Shown here: piece by piece, positions 49,071-59,051 of the stretch
Numbering within the stretch: position 1 is the stretch's first letter
Layout: every line of letters begins with the position of its first letter
Origin: Acinetobacter sp. GSS19
GTDB lineage: Bacteria > Pseudomonadota > Gammaproteobacteria > Pseudomonadales > Moraxellaceae
Assembly: GCF_028621895.1 (NCBI RefSeq)
Contig: NZ_CP117520.1
Span: 2,418,001-2,482,000, forward strand
DNA length: 64,000 nucleotides
Reading direction: 5' to 3'
The notes under the pieces: generated by a model
Database searches by the model: none
Told to the model about the DNA's origin: nothing
Seen by the model: the letters and a program-made list of their open reading frames with translations, nothing else
Position numbers and translations under genes: made by a program

Positions 49071-50369
49071 TCAATAGCTAGGATCTTTCAGGCTAAATAG
49101 CCAGTTCAGCAGAATTGCGGCAAAAGTCGCGGTTCCGATGCCGCCTAGATTGAAACTGCCCAAGGTCAATTCAAAATTTCCCGCGCCCAAAATCACGGTC
49201 ACTGCAGCAACAATCAGGTTTTTGTTGTTGGAAAAATCCACTTTGTGTTCAATCCAGATTTTGGCACCAGCGATGGTAATCAACCCAAACACCACAATTG
49301 AAGCCCCAGTGAGAACCGCGCTCGGAATGGTACTGATGATTGCACCAAATTTCGGTGACAAACCGAGAAAGATGGCAAAAATACCGGCAATCACAAAAAT
49401 AATTGTGGAATACACGCGGGTGACTGCCATTACTCCAATATTTTCACCATAGGTGGTCATACCCGGTGCACCCACACTACCTGAGAGAGTGGTGGCTAGG
49501 CCATCTGCAACAAAGGCCTTACCGAGTTGTGGGGTGAGATTTTCTCCGGTCATGGCACCAACCGCTTTGATATGTCCCAAATTTTCTGCCACCAGAATCA
49601 GGGCGACTGGGGCAATAATCAGCATGGCATTCAGTTCAAAACGAGGACTGGAGAAAGTAGGCAAGCCGAACCACGCTGCCTGAGCCACTGTTGAAAAATC
49701 GATGGCTTGACCGAAGCCTAAGCCATTGGTCAGTAGCGCATAAAGTGCATAAGCCAATAACAAGCCGACCAGTAACAGTAGCCGCTGTAGCAAACCTCGG
49801 CTAAACACGGCAATCAGTCCCATACAGAGTACAGTCAGGAGGGCCATCCACATTTCGAACGGTTGCCCTGCAACGCCTTTGACCGTAACCGGTGCTAGAT
49901 TCAGACCAATAATCATCACCACCGCGCCTGTTACGACAGGAGGCATCAGTTTTTCAATCCAGCGTGTCCCGGTGAGCATCACCATAAAGCCAATCAGGGC
50001 ATACAGCACCCCACAGGCCACAATGCCGCCTAAGGCGACCGATAAATTCGGATTGGCACCTGAACCGGTAATGTGCCCGGTCGCTGCCGCGACAACCCCA
50101 ATAAAGGCAAAACTAGAACCGAGATAGCTGGGAACACGTCCGCCTGTCAGGATGAAAAACAGCAGGGTACAGATCCCTGACATCAGAATTGCCAGATTCG
50201 GGTTAAATCCCATTAATAGAGGGGCTAAAACTGTGGCACCGAACATGGCAAATGCATGCTGAATGCCCAGTACCAAACTTTGCAAGGGGGGGAGGTATTC
50301 ATTGGTTGAAACCGGCCGCTGTTCCATGTGGCCATCATAAGGACGCCATTTGGGAAACCAATTGGACAT
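49071..50369 (-). CDS. uraA: Uracil-xanthine permease (NCS2 family)
   Basis: Proton-coupled nucleobase importer of the NCS2 family. The 432 residues have about 14 membrane segments, an N-terminal LQSLVLGIQHAFAMFGATVLAPLL (seen as LGIQHAFAMFGATVLAP) and the family motif region FVADGLATTLSGSVGAPGMTTYGENIG (about 282-308), of UraA type. Uracil is the most likely substrate; xanthine cannot be excluded. Its upstream DNA has two identical-core palindromes (50483-50494 and 50671-50682) that may be operators. Confidence 0.92.
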   Translation of the reverse strand: MSNWFPKWRPYDGHMEQRPVSTNEYLPPLQSLVLGIQHAFAMFGATVLAPLLMGFNPNLAILMSGICTLLFFILTGGRVPSYLGSSFAFIGVVAAATGHITGSGANPNLSVALGGIVACGVLYALIGFMVMLTGTRWIEKLMPPVVTGAVVMIIGLNLAPVTVKGVAGQPFEMWMALLTVLCMGLIAVFSRGLLQRLLLLVGLLLAYALYALLTNGLGFGQAIDFSTVAQAAWFGLPTFSSPRFELNAMLIIAPVALILVAENLGHIKAVGAMTGENLTPQLGKAFVADGLATTLSGSVGAPGMTTYGENIGVMAVTRVYSTIIFVIAGIFAIFLGLSPKFGAIISTIPSAVLTGASIVVFGLITIAGAKIWIEHKVDFSNNKNLIVAAVTVILGAGNFELTLGSFNLGGIGTATFAAILLNWLFSLKDPSY

Positions 50370-50482
50370 AAAATGAACTCTTTAAGTATCAATTCGGCAC
50401 ATCATACCTGTTCTTGCATCAAGATTTAATTGACCGAAGTGCCAGGCTGTTAAGTCAAAAGCTTGATTTAATTTTATATTTA

Positions 50483-50494
50483 TACCAAATGGTA
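50483..50494. promoter_or_regulatory. Operator-like palindrome, site 1
   Basis: TACCAAATGGTA, perfect 12-base palindrome, 114 bases upstream of the uraA start. Its core ACCAAATGGT is the exact complement of the core at 50672-50681. Confidence 0.55.
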
Positions 50495-50670
50495 AAATTG
50501 TGGTGCGATTTTAGCTAAACATAACTGTATCAATTTATTGTGCATTTTTTCTTGAAGATCAGCAGATAAATCTATCCATTCCTGTTAAATATAGATAGAT
50601 TGATAAGAATAAAAAAACGATATAATTTTTTGATGGATTAAAAATTAATCATAATTACTTTTTAAATATA

Positions 50671-50682
50671 GACCATTTGGTC
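50671..50682. promoter_or_regulatory. Operator-like palindrome, site 2
   Basis: GACCATTTGGTC, perfect 12-base palindrome, in the context TAGACC-ATTT-GGTCAA, which resembles TetR-family (NemR-like) operators. It is about 300 bases upstream of uraA and next to the ppc terminator. Confidence 0.55.
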
Positions 50683-50685
50683 AAT

Positions 50686-50716
50686 AAAAAGCGGTGCCAG
50701 CTCAGGCAGCACCGCC
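50686..50716 (-). terminator. Terminator after ppc
   Basis: Minus strand: GCGGTGC and GCACCGC arms, then five T residues, about 14 bases after the ppc stop. Confidence 0.88.
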
Positions 50717-50729
50717 TCGGTATCAGATT

Positions 50730-53414
50730 TTAACCCGTATTACGTAAACCTGCGGCAATACCGGCAATCGTGACCATCAACGCATGGTCCACTGGCGTAT
50801 GTTCGGCATTGCGCTCGGCCAGATAAATTCGGCGACGTTTCATCAACTCGGCCTGTAACAGATGTAAAGGCAGCAGGTAGGTTTTACGCACCCGCATGGA
50901 TTGATCCAGAACCTCATTTTGACTGAGCAATTTGGATTCCCCTTTGATGGTCAAGAGCGTCTGTACCGCATCATGTAGACGTCGGCGCAGTTCGGCACCT
51001 AAAGTTTTTAGGTCTTCATCATCCGTCAGTTGTGATTCGTAATACAGTGCGATATTGCTATCCGCTTTGGACAAGACCATTTCCAGCATATCAATCAAGG
51101 TCTGGAAATACGGCCAAGCCTGCAGCATTTCATCCAGTACCGCATGCTGACCTTCAGCAAGTACCTGATTGATCGCTGCACCTGTCCCGAGCCATGCCGG
51201 TAACATCAGACGAATCTGTGTCCAGGCGAATACCCATGGAATCGCACGTAAGGACTCGATGCCACCGCTGACTTTGCGTTTTGCCGGACGTGAGCCCAAA
51301 GGTAGCATTTGCAGTTCAAGCTCCGGTGTTACGGTACGCAGGTACTGCACAAAATGTGGATTTTCCCGCACTGTTTGACGGTAAACTCCTACTGAGCATT
51401 CGGTCATCTGGTGCATCAGTTCACGCCATTCCGGTTTAGGTTCAGGCGGAGGTAACAGCGTCGCTTCCAGGGTAGCGGCAGTGTAAACTTCCAGATTTTG
51501 CAAAGCGATGCCTTCCAGACCAAACTTAAAGCGGATCATTTCGCCCTGTTCCGTCACCCGGATTGCACCAGAAATGGAACCTGGCGGTTGTGAGAACAAG
51601 GCTTGCTGGGTTGGTGCACCGCCACGGCTAATCGAACCGCCACGGCCGTGGAAAAGGGTGAGCTGGATGCCATGCTGTTGAGCGACTGCGGTCAGTTCTT
51701 CCTGTGCGCGATACTGTGCCCAGTTGGCGGACATAAATCCGGCGTCCTTGGCGGAGTCGGAATAACCGATCATCACCTCATGTTTGCCCTGAATATGCTG
51801 TTTGTACCAGTGCATACTGAATAGGGTTTGCATGGTTTGTGCTGCGCCGTCTAGGTCTTTCAAGGTTTCAAACAGTGGAACCACACGTAAGGGTTGTTTG
51901 ATGCCCGCTTCTTTTTGCAATAACAGCACGGCCAAAACATCACTTGGATATTCCGCCATGGAAATAATATAAGCCCCCAAGCATTCTGCCGGCTGTTCGG
52001 CCAGGGTGCGCATGGTTGCGAAAACCTCTTTGACATCAGGATGCTCAATCAGGCTGTCTTGTGGTTCATTCAGATATTTTGGCAATAATGGACGTTTGCT
52101 TTGCAGTTCCTGCAGCAGGAAATTCTGGCGTGCCTGCTCGGTCCAGGTCTCAAAATTACCCAAGCCCAGATATTCGGTAATCGCTGAAATGGCCTGACGA
52201 TGGCGTCCGGATTCCTGACGAATATCCAGTTTTAACAGTTCAATCCCGAAGCAGTTGACCCGGTGAATAAAGTCCAGCAGTTTGCCATTGGCAATTTCAG
52301 GTAAATTACAGGCCAGCAGTGAGCGATAGCAGAGCAGCAGCGGTTCGAGCAGTTCCTGTTTGCTGTGAATCACCCCTTCATCATCACTGTCTATGCCTTG
52401 CAGTTTTTGCGCTAGCCATTGGCGTGTCGCTTTCAAGCGTTCACGCGTGGCACGCAGATAGGCACGGTAAGGTTCTGGATGTTCACCTCCCAAAGCCTGG
52501 ATCAGTTCATTCGAGCAGCTTTGAATCGACAGTTCCCAGCGTAAATCTTCAATGTCACGCAGATACAACTCAGCGGCCTGCCAGCGGGATAACCAGAGCA
52601 CTTCTTGCGTCACCTTATGGGTGACATTCGGGTTGCCATCCCGGTCACCGCCCATCCAGGAGGCGAAACGGATCGGTGCGACGGCTAACGGCAGTGAACG
52701 ACCACAATGCTGTTCCACCAGTTCATTCAGTTCACGCACAAATTTGGGAACGGTATTCCACAGGGTTTGTTCGATGGTGGTAAATCCCCATTTCGCCTCA
52801 TCGATCGGTGTCGGGCGGTTTTGGCGGATTTCATCGGTTTGCCAGGCGGAGCAGACTAGCTGTTTCAGTTCATTCAACACGTCCTGACGCTGTTTTGGGG
52901 TCAGTTTCTGCTGGTCAAATTTACTCAGGCATTCATTAATATCATCATATTTTTGAATCAGGGTGCGGCGGCTGACTTCAGTCGGGTGGGCGGTCAGCAC
53001 CAATTCAATCTTCAGCTCACAAATTTGCTGAAAAAGGGTATCTGCTGAAATCTCGTTGGCTTTAAATTTGGCAAACAGATGATCCAGTGGATTCGGTGAA
53101 GGTGCATCCGGGTCAAATTCACTTTGTCGGCGGCTACGCACCACATGGTACTGTTCGGCAATGTTGGCAAAATTCAGGAAGTGGGTAAATGCCCGTGCCA
53201 AAGGTAGAATTTCATCATCTTCTAAAGTCAGGAACAGTTGTTCGAGTTGCTTTTCTGCTTCAACCTGACCATCACGTGCACCTTTCGCCAAGGCACGTAT
53301 CTGCTCAACCTGATTAAACAAATCGTGCCCGGCGTGCTGTTTTAAGGTTTCACCGAGTAAATTTCCAAGTAAGCGTACGTCCTCACGCAGTGGAGCATCA
53401 ATTTGTTGAATCAT
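50730..53414 (-). CDS. ppc: Phosphoenolpyruvate carboxylase
   Basis: Makes oxaloacetate from PEP and bicarbonate to refill the TCA cycle. The 894-residue protein has the first signature VLTAHPTEVSRRT with His143, the second signature FHGRGGSISRGG, GYSDSAKDAG, and the conserved C-terminal end RNTG. A frame starting 19 residues earlier is rejected because AGGAGAC lies correctly before ATG 53414 and the family starts near MIQQ. A single gene with its own terminator. Confidence 0.97.
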   Translation of the reverse strand: MIQQIDAPLREDVRLLGNLLGETLKQHAGHDLFNQVEQIRALAKGARDGQVEAEKQLEQLFLTLEDDEILPLARAFTHFLNFANIAEQYHVVRSRRQSEFDPDAPSPNPLDHLFAKFKANEISADTLFQQICELKIELVLTAHPTEVSRRTLIQKYDDINECLSKFDQQKLTPKQRQDVLNELKQLVCSAWQTDEIRQNRPTPIDEAKWGFTTIEQTLWNTVPKFVRELNELVEQHCGRSLPLAVAPIRFASWMGGDRDGNPNVTHKVTQEVLWLSRWQAAELYLRDIEDLRWELSIQSCSNELIQALGGEHPEPYRAYLRATRERLKATRQWLAQKLQGIDSDDEGVIHSKQELLEPLLLCYRSLLACNLPEIANGKLLDFIHRVNCFGIELLKLDIRQESGRHRQAISAITEYLGLGNFETWTEQARQNFLLQELQSKRPLLPKYLNEPQDSLIEHPDVKEVFATMRTLAEQPAECLGAYIISMAEYPSDVLAVLLLQKEAGIKQPLRVVPLFETLKDLDGAAQTMQTLFSMHWYKQHIQGKHEVMIGYSDSAKDAGFMSANWAQYRAQEELTAVAQQHGIQLTLFHGRGGSISRGGAPTQQALFSQPPGSISGAIRVTEQGEMIRFKFGLEGIALQNLEVYTAATLEATLLPPPEPKPEWRELMHQMTECSVGVYRQTVRENPHFVQYLRTVTPELELQMLPLGSRPAKRKVSGGIESLRAIPWVFAWTQIRLMLPAWLGTGAAINQVLAEGQHAVLDEMLQAWPYFQTLIDMLEMVLSKADSNIALYYESQLTDDEDLKTLGAELRRRLHDAVQTLLTIKGESKLLSQNEVLDQSMRVRKTYLLPLHLLQAELMKRRRIYLAERNAEHTPVDHALMVTIAGIAAGLRNTG

Positions 53415-53867
53415 GTTTTTTGTCTCCTGTTGTTCTTGTTTCGAATATAACGCGATTCCGTGACATTCCAAGTCCTCACATGTTTATTCTCTAAGCATTT
53501 ATCATGTTTTTTTCGCAGATCACAGCAAAAAGAGCAGCTGATGGTTGATACGGCAACCAGAAGTTTAGGCTGATCGATAAAAAGAGCTGTTCAGGCTGTG
53601 AAAAGCATCTAGCAATACTGATATTTTCTGTACAATAAAAGTGCAAATTATTTGAAGTGTTAAGCAGTTCTCGTTTTTATTGAAGACAGCTTTGCTGCGC
53701 CAAGTGACTAGTGTCAGAATGTATTCATAAGGCGTAATTTTTTTACGAATATGACGTGCGAAAGATAGAAAATTTCAATATAGTAGCGCCCTATCTTTTA
53801 AACAAAATAAACACAGTATTTTCGTTGCACAACCTCAAAAAAGAATGCAATGGATGAGGTCACACAC
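53415..53867. other. Divergent intergenic region between ppc and the small membrane gene
   Basis: About 450 bases, AT-rich, no credible ORF. It must contain the divergent promoters of ppc and the membrane protein. A -10-like TACAAT is at 53632-53637. Nothing else is clear. Confidence 0.4.
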
Positions 53868-54245
53868 ATGGGGCAAGACAATCTAGAGCTGCACCGTCGT
53901 TATATTACGATTTCCTATGTCTTCATGTTTCTCACGCTACTGACGCTGGTCTTTGGCATCGTAGCGTACTGGTTCGCGCGTAAGGTTGTACAGGTCGAAC
54001 AGACGGAAGTCTGGCTGCAAGCCCATGCTTTATGGATTATGCGTAATATCGTCCTGTTTCTGATTTTAGCTGCGTTCTCCGCATTATGGTTTATTCCGCT
54101 CATTTTCTTTTATTGGGACAGCCAGCTTTGGGTGACCGCTTGTACGGTAGCTGGAGTGGTATTTTCGGGGATTGCCTGGCTCTATCTGTTCAATGCCTGG
54201 ATTAAAGGGTTATCCCGATATATTAAACACAAGGCAGTTTTCTAA
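53868..54245 (+). CDS. Uncharacterised small inner-membrane protein (DUF4870-like)
   Basis: A 125-residue protein with three to four membrane segments: ITISYVFMFLTLLTLVFGIVAYW, IMRNIVLFLILAAFSALWF and WVTACTVAGVVFSGIAWLYLF (each shown only in part by these words; order N to C). Composition resembles DUF4870-type membrane proteins, but I am not certain of the family. GAGGT at 53856-53860 is well spaced for ATG 53868; an in-frame ATG 18 bases earlier is possible. It is upstream of dnaJ on the same strand, but a heat-shock promoter separates them. Confidence 0.75.
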   Translation: MGQDNLELHRRYITISYVFMFLTLLTLVFGIVAYWFARKVVQVEQTEVWLQAHALWIMRNIVLFLILAAFSALWFIPLIFFYWDSQLWVTACTVAGVVFSGIAWLYLFNAWIKGLSRYIKHKAVF

Positions 54246-54271
54246 GGCGCTGAAAAAAATCCAGCTTCGCC

Positions 54272-54299
54272 CTTGTAAAACTGGGTATTACCCCCAATC
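54272..54299 (+). promoter_or_regulatory. Sigma-32 (heat-shock) promoter of dnaJ
   Basis: CTTGTA (54272-54277), 14-base spacer, CCCCAATC (54292-54299). Spacing equals that before dnaK, and the CCCC block is the diagnostic part of the -10. It is 50 bases upstream of dnaJ. Confidence 0.78.
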
Positions 54300-54348
54300 T
54301 ACAGCACAGTTAAGTTATTCCCGAATTCCGTGAGGAGCATCGCCAGTC

Positions 54349-55467
54349 ATGGCTAAACGTGATTATTATGAGGTTTTAGGCGTTTCGAAAACCGCAAGTG
54401 ATGATGAAATCAAAAAAGCCTACCGTAAGTTGGCGATGAAATATCATCCAGACCGTAATCCTGACAATCCTGAAGCTGAAGAAAAATTCAAAGAAGCCTC
54501 TGAAGCCTACGAAGTTCTATCCGACAGTGAAAAACGCAGCATGTATGACCGTATGGGTCACAATGCGTTTGAAGGTGGCTTTGGTGGCGGTGGTGGTGGC
54601 GGTTTCGGTGGTTTTAGCGCCGAAGACATCTTTAGCCAGTTTGGTGACATTTTCGGTGGTGCGTTTGGCGGTGGTGGTGGACGCCAGCAACGCCAGCGTC
54701 GCGGTTCTGACCTGCGTTATGTAATGGAACTCACCCTGGAAGAAGCCGTAAAAGGCGTGAAAAAAACCATTACGTTCACTGCACCTGCACCATGTGAAGC
54801 GTGTGATGGTAAGGGTTCAAAAAATCCGAATGATGTCGAGACCTGTCCAACCTGTCATGGTGCCGGTCAGGTTCGTATGCAGCAAGGCTTCTTTTCGGTA
54901 CAGCAAACCTGTGGAACTTGCCGTGGTCAAGGCCAAATCATCAAGAACCCATGTGGCAGCTGTCATGGTTCAGGTGTTGCTGATCGTCAGCAAACACTTG
55001 AAGTCACGATTCCAGCCGGTGTAGATAATGGTGACCGCGTACGTTTGAGCGGTAAAGGCGAAGCGATCCGTGATGGTCAATCCGGTGATTTGTACGTTGA
55101 AGTCGTGGTACGCGAGCACGAAGTGTTCCAGCGTGATGGTGCTGATCTGTATATGGACGTGCCGATTACGATTGCGGATGCGGCTTTGGGTAAAGAAATT
55201 GAGATTCCAACGCTGGATGGTCGTGTCAGCCTGAAAATTCCGGAAGGTACGCAAACCGGTAAACTGTTCCGTTTACGGGGTAAAGGGGTACGTCCGGTAC
55301 GTAGCAGTATGGTGGGCGATCTGCTTTGCCGTATTGTGGTGGAAACGCCAGTGAATCTGACCAGTCGCCAGCGTGAATTGCTCAAAGAGTTACAAGCGAC
55401 CCTGGATGGTGATGACAACAAATCATCCCCAAAGAAAAAGTCATTCTTTGACCGTCTTTTTGACTAA
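54349..55467 (+). CDS. dnaJ: Molecular chaperone DnaJ (Hsp40)
   Basis: Delivers substrates to DnaK and triggers its ATPase. The 372 residues have the J domain with HPD (33-35), a Gly/Phe-rich linker (about 75-105), a zinc region with four CxxCxGxG repeats ([32 protein letters not shown]) and two C-terminal beta domains. It is separated from dnaK by about 30 kb, as in other Acinetobacter, and has its own heat-shock-type promoter. GAGGAG precedes the start. Confidence 0.98.
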   Translation: MAKRDYYEVLGVSKTASDDEIKKAYRKLAMKYHPDRNPDNPEAEEKFKEASEAYEVLSDSEKRSMYDRMGHNAFEGGFGGGGGGGFGGFSAEDIFSQFGDIFGGAFGGGGGRQQRQRRGSDLRYVMELTLEEAVKGVKKTITFTAPAPCEACDGKGSKNPNDVETCPTCHGAGQVRMQQGFFSVQQTCGTCRGQGQIIKNPCGSCHGSGVADRQQTLEVTIPAGVDNGDRVRLSGKGEAIRDGQSGDLYVEVVVREHEVFQRDGADLYMDVPITIADAALGKEIEIPTLDGRVSLKIPEGTQTGKLFRLRGKGVRPVRSSMVGDLLCRIVVETPVNLTSRQRELLKELQATLDGDDNKSSPKKKSFFDRLFD

Positions 55468-55483
55468 GTCTCGCGAAGATGCA

Positions 55484-55523
55484 ATAAAAAAGAGAGTCTG
55501 TAAATTACAGATTCCCTTTTTTA
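55484..55523 (+). terminator. Terminator after dnaJ
   Basis: Stem with TCTGTAA/TTACAGA core, flanked by A-rich and T-rich (TTTTTT) sides, 17 bases after the stop. Confidence 0.8.
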
Positions 55524-55595
55524 TATACTGCATTTTTTGAAGATCGAGACGAACGTTCTGTTGGGGCGTTCTAAACGTTCTAAGACAGCATTGGC

Positions 55596-55991
55596 TTAAG
55601 CGGGTTGCGCAGGATCGATATCTTCAACATTAACCATTTCTTCAGTCGGAGCTGCAGGTGTGGTTTCAGCAGCAGCTTGAGCAGGCTGTTGTACTGCTTT
55701 CTTTTCAGTTGCAGATGTTTCTACTTTACTGTTTGCTTTAGGTGCTGCTGTTTCTTCGACGATGATGCTGTCAATATCATCCACGCTGACCGGAAGATCT
55801 TCTGCTGCTACTTTGATTTGACCCGCTGCAACAAGTTGCTTAATTGAACCTGGTTGACCATTGACCGTGGTGTTTACACGTACTTTTGCAAGGCTCTCTA
55901 AGGTTTCACCCGGTTGAACAGCTGGCTCAGCAAAGGTGGCAAAGCTTGTGAATCCTAAAATAACGGCTAAAGCGATTTTTTTCGAATGCAT
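55596..55991 (-). CDS. Uncharacterised exported Ala/Pro/Glu-rich protein
   Basis: A 131-residue protein with a signal peptide (MHSKKIALAVILGFTSFATFA), a short folded-looking part (PAVQPGETLESLAKVRVNTT and KQLVAAGQIKVAAEDLP) and a low-complexity C-terminal half rich in Ala, Pro, Glu and Thr (QQPAQAAAETTPAAPTEE). No enzyme motif is seen. AAGGAGTT before ATG 55991 fixes the start; 11 extra residues upstream are rejected. It may be periplasmic. It is between dnaJ and dapB on the opposite strand. Function unknown. Confidence 0.72.
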   Translation of the reverse strand: MHSKKIALAVILGFTSFATFAEPAVQPGETLESLAKVRVNTTVNGQPGSIKQLVAAGQIKVAAEDLPVSVDDIDSIIVEETAAPKANSKVETSATEKKAVQQPAQAAAETTPAAPTEEMVNVEDIDPAQPA

Positions 55992-56271
55992 TCCTGAACT
56001 CCTTATAATTCGTGTTGTTTTCATTCGTGGCTTAGTGTGCGCAGGAATGTTTTAACTTTTGTGAAAAAGTTGTGTCATTGACAGGTTTTTTTACGGTTTT
56101 TTTAGATGGAAAACAGTGCTGTGTCCGCGATGGATGAACTTCAGCCTGCATTCATCCGAAGCAGAAGCGCTCCAAGCTAAAAACTGCCGAATGACGGCTT
56201 TTTTTCTGTTGAAGTTTTAGCGACAGGAGAGAGTTTTGATATAGTAGGCAGAATTTGAAAATTGAGTTTAG

Positions 56272-57102
<831 letters not shown>

Positions 57103-57125
57103 TGAGCCCAGTCTCGTAGTAAGCA

Positions 57126-57153
57126 AATGGCCAGGTTGAACCTGGCCATTTTC
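57126..57153. terminator. Terminator between dapB and the alcohol dehydrogenase
   Basis: AATGGCCAGGTT - G - AACCTGGCCATT (loop widened by opened end pairs), followed by TTC; serves the convergent genes. Confidence 0.8.
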
Positions 57154-57169
57154 ATATCAATCAGTGCTT

Positions 57170-58192
57170 TTAAAAGTCTGCTTTTAGCACAATGCGATAA
57201 CGTGCTTTGCCGGAATGCAAACGTTCAATGGCTGCATTGATCTGGGACATTGGGAACACTTCAACCTGTGGCGCAATGTTTTTCCTTGCGGCAAATTTAA
57301 GTAACTGGCGTAAGGTTGCCGGGGAGCCTGTTGCAGAACCGGTAATGGATTTAGAACCACTAATTAAACTGCCCGCAGAAACAGGAATTGGCTCCAAGGT
57401 CAGACCCAACAAATGCGCCGTGCCATTCGGCGCTAGCGTACTCAGATAGGCCGGCCAGTCCAGCGTGACATTAACGGTGCTGAGTAACAGGTCAAATTTA
57501 CCGCGTTGGTTTTTCAGTGCCTCTGAATCACGGCTATTCACCACATGATCTGCACCCATGGCTTTGAGCTCTTCGGTTTTATCCAGACTCGAGGTAAAAG
57601 CAGTAATTTCACAGCCCCAAGCTTTGAGTAATTTAATCGCGATATGCCCGAGGCCACCAATCCCGATGACACCGACATGGTGTACTGCTTGGATACCATG
57701 TTTGATCATCGGATTAAAAACCGTGATACCGCCGCATAATAACGGCCCCGCACTTTCTGGATCCAGATCCTCAGGAAGTGGAATGACCCATTGCCAACCG
57801 GCACGAACTTTATCGGCGAAACCACCAGCATGGTCAACGATAGTAGCCACCCGTTCCCCAGTACACTGTACAGCCTGACCTGCGATACAGAAATCACAGT
57901 ACTGACAGCTTTCAGCTGTCCAGCCAATCCCGACCCGTTGTCCAATTTTCAGGCCTTTGGCTTCTGTACCTAGACGGCGGATGCGACCAATAATTTCATG
58001 ACCCGGGATGACTGGATACACGGAAGAGCGCCAGTCATTGTTGATGATGGAAATATCGGAATGGCACAGGCCGCAGTATTCGACATCCACTTCGACCTGA
58101 TGTGGCTGTAATTCTCCTGCATCGAATTGGTAAGGCACCAGTGCTTCACCGGCCTGCATGGCTGCATAGGCCTGAATGAGATTTTCGCTCAT
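57170..58192 (-). CDS. Zinc-dependent alcohol dehydrogenase (NAD(P)-dependent, YahK/CAD-like)
   Basis: A 340-residue medium-chain dehydrogenase. Catalytic zinc ligands are in YCGLCHSDI and the GHEIIGRI motif, four more cysteines (CQYCDFCIAGQAVQC, 15 residues) bind structural zinc, and the coenzyme motif GIGGLGHIAIK is Rossmann-type. The pattern is of the YahK/cinnamyl-alcohol-dehydrogenase group, which reduces aldehydes with NADPH. Substrate unknown. The ATG at 58192 follows AAGGGAG; a longer frame is rejected. It lies 10 bases downstream of tag and may be cotranscribed with it. Confidence 0.9.
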   Translation of the reverse strand: MSENLIQAYAAMQAGEALVPYQFDAGELQPHQVEVDVEYCGLCHSDISIINNDWRSSVYPVIPGHEIIGRIRRLGTEAKGLKIGQRVGIGWTAESCQYCDFCIAGQAVQCTGERVATIVDHAGGFADKVRAGWQWVIPLPEDLDPESAGPLLCGGITVFNPMIKHGIQAVHHVGVIGIGGLGHIAIKLLKAWGCEITAFTSSLDKTEELKAMGADHVVNSRDSEALKNQRGKFDLLLSTVNVTLDWPAYLSTLAPNGTAHLLGLTLEPIPVSAGSLISGSKSITGSATGSPATLRQLLKFAARKNIAPQVEVFPMSQINAAIERLHSGKARYRIVLKADF

Positions 58193-58202
58193 GCGTACTC
58201 CC

Positions 58203-58781
58203 TTATAGATTGCATTGTTCCGGTTGAGATTTAAATGAACAGTGATTTTCGTGATCATCCACCATCCCTACAGCCTGCATAAAGGCATAACAGATGGTGG
58301 GCCCCACGAACTTGAAACCGTATTGTTTCAGCGCTTTAGACATACGCTGACTTGCCTCTGTCTGTGCAGGGGCTTGCCGATAATCTGTAATGCAATGGAT
58401 AGGGCGAGGGGAAGGCGTAAAACGCCATAACCAGGCCACGATATCCTGTTCTTGTTGTTGTAAAGTTTGCCAGGCGCAGGCATTGTCACGGATGGCCTGC
58501 AGTTTGCCCAGATGTCGAATTAATCCGGCGTCTTGACATTTCAGCTGTAATTCAGCATCGGTGAATGCAGCGATTTGTGCAATAGGATATTGAAAAAAAT
58601 GTTCGCGATACGCCGGGCGTTTTTTCAGTACAGTCAACCAGGATAAACCGGCTTGTTGCCCCTCCAGGCAGAGCATCTCAAACAGCTGTGCTGCATCATA
58701 TACAGGCCGACCCCATTCCTGGTCATGGTAGGCCACATACAATGCATTTGTACCGCACCAACCACAACGCTGCAGGCTCAT
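58203..58781 (-). CDS. tag: DNA-3-methyladenine glycosylase I
   Basis: Removes 3-methyladenine from alkylated DNA. The 192-residue protein begins MSLQRCGWCGTNALYVAYHD and has the zinc ligands of E. coli Tag in the right spacing: Cys6, His19 and, near the C-terminus, His177 and Cys181. The catalytic region (EMLCLEGQQAGLSW) is present. It is the third gene of a run of minus-strand genes and lies 15 bases from the hypothetical gene upstream, so it likely belongs to one transcription unit. Confidence 0.95.
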   Translation of the reverse strand: MSLQRCGWCGTNALYVAYHDQEWGRPVYDAAQLFEMLCLEGQQAGLSWLTVLKKRPAYREHFFQYPIAQIAAFTDAELQLKCQDAGLIRHLGKLQAIRDNACAWQTLQQQEQDIVAWLWRFTPSPRPIHCITDYRQAPAQTEASQRMSKALKQYGFKFVGPTICYAFMQAVGMVDDHENHCSFKSQPEQCNL

Positions 58782-58796
58782 AGCGTGATCCTGAAT

Positions 58797-59042
58797 TTAG
58801 AGCTGAAAGGGAACCCACTGATCTTGCTGGTTGTCCCAATAGGACAATTCAGCCTGTTGCAGGTCGCTAAAATTTAACCAGAAGTCCTTGCCAGATTTGT
58901 CCGCAAAGCCGGTGCTGATCAGCAGGGCATCTTCATTAATTTCCATGATCCAGCCCTGATAACTTTGACCGTTATAGATGATCTTTTGTTGATTGCCAGA
59001 TTCTGCGAATTCAACCAGACGATGGAGAAGGGCTTCAGACAT
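58797..59042 (-). CDS. Uncharacterised 81-residue protein
   Basis: Not recognised. A small acidic soluble protein, MSEALLHRLVEFAESGNQQK at the start, with beta-rich middle (IIYNGQSYQGWIMEINEDA) and several tryptophans and no cysteines. The pattern (YNGQSYQGWI, DALLISTGFADKSGKDFW) suggests a small barrel-like regulatory or binding domain, but that is a guess. It lies 9 bases after the M23 peptidase gene and 15 bases before tag, so it is very likely part of the same operon. Function unknown. Confidence 0.72.
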   Translation of the reverse strand: MSEALLHRLVEFAESGNQQKIIYNGQSYQGWIMEINEDALLISTGFADKSGKDFWLNFSDLQQAELSYWDNQQDQWVPFQL

Positions 59043-59051
59043 GAAAATTTC

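Larger units (their letters stand above)
50370..50685. other. uraA upstream region
   Basis: Very AT-rich gap of about 316 bases between the uraA start and the ppc terminator. It must hold the minus-strand uraA promoter. Apart from the two palindromes listed separately no feature is clear. Confidence 0.5.
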
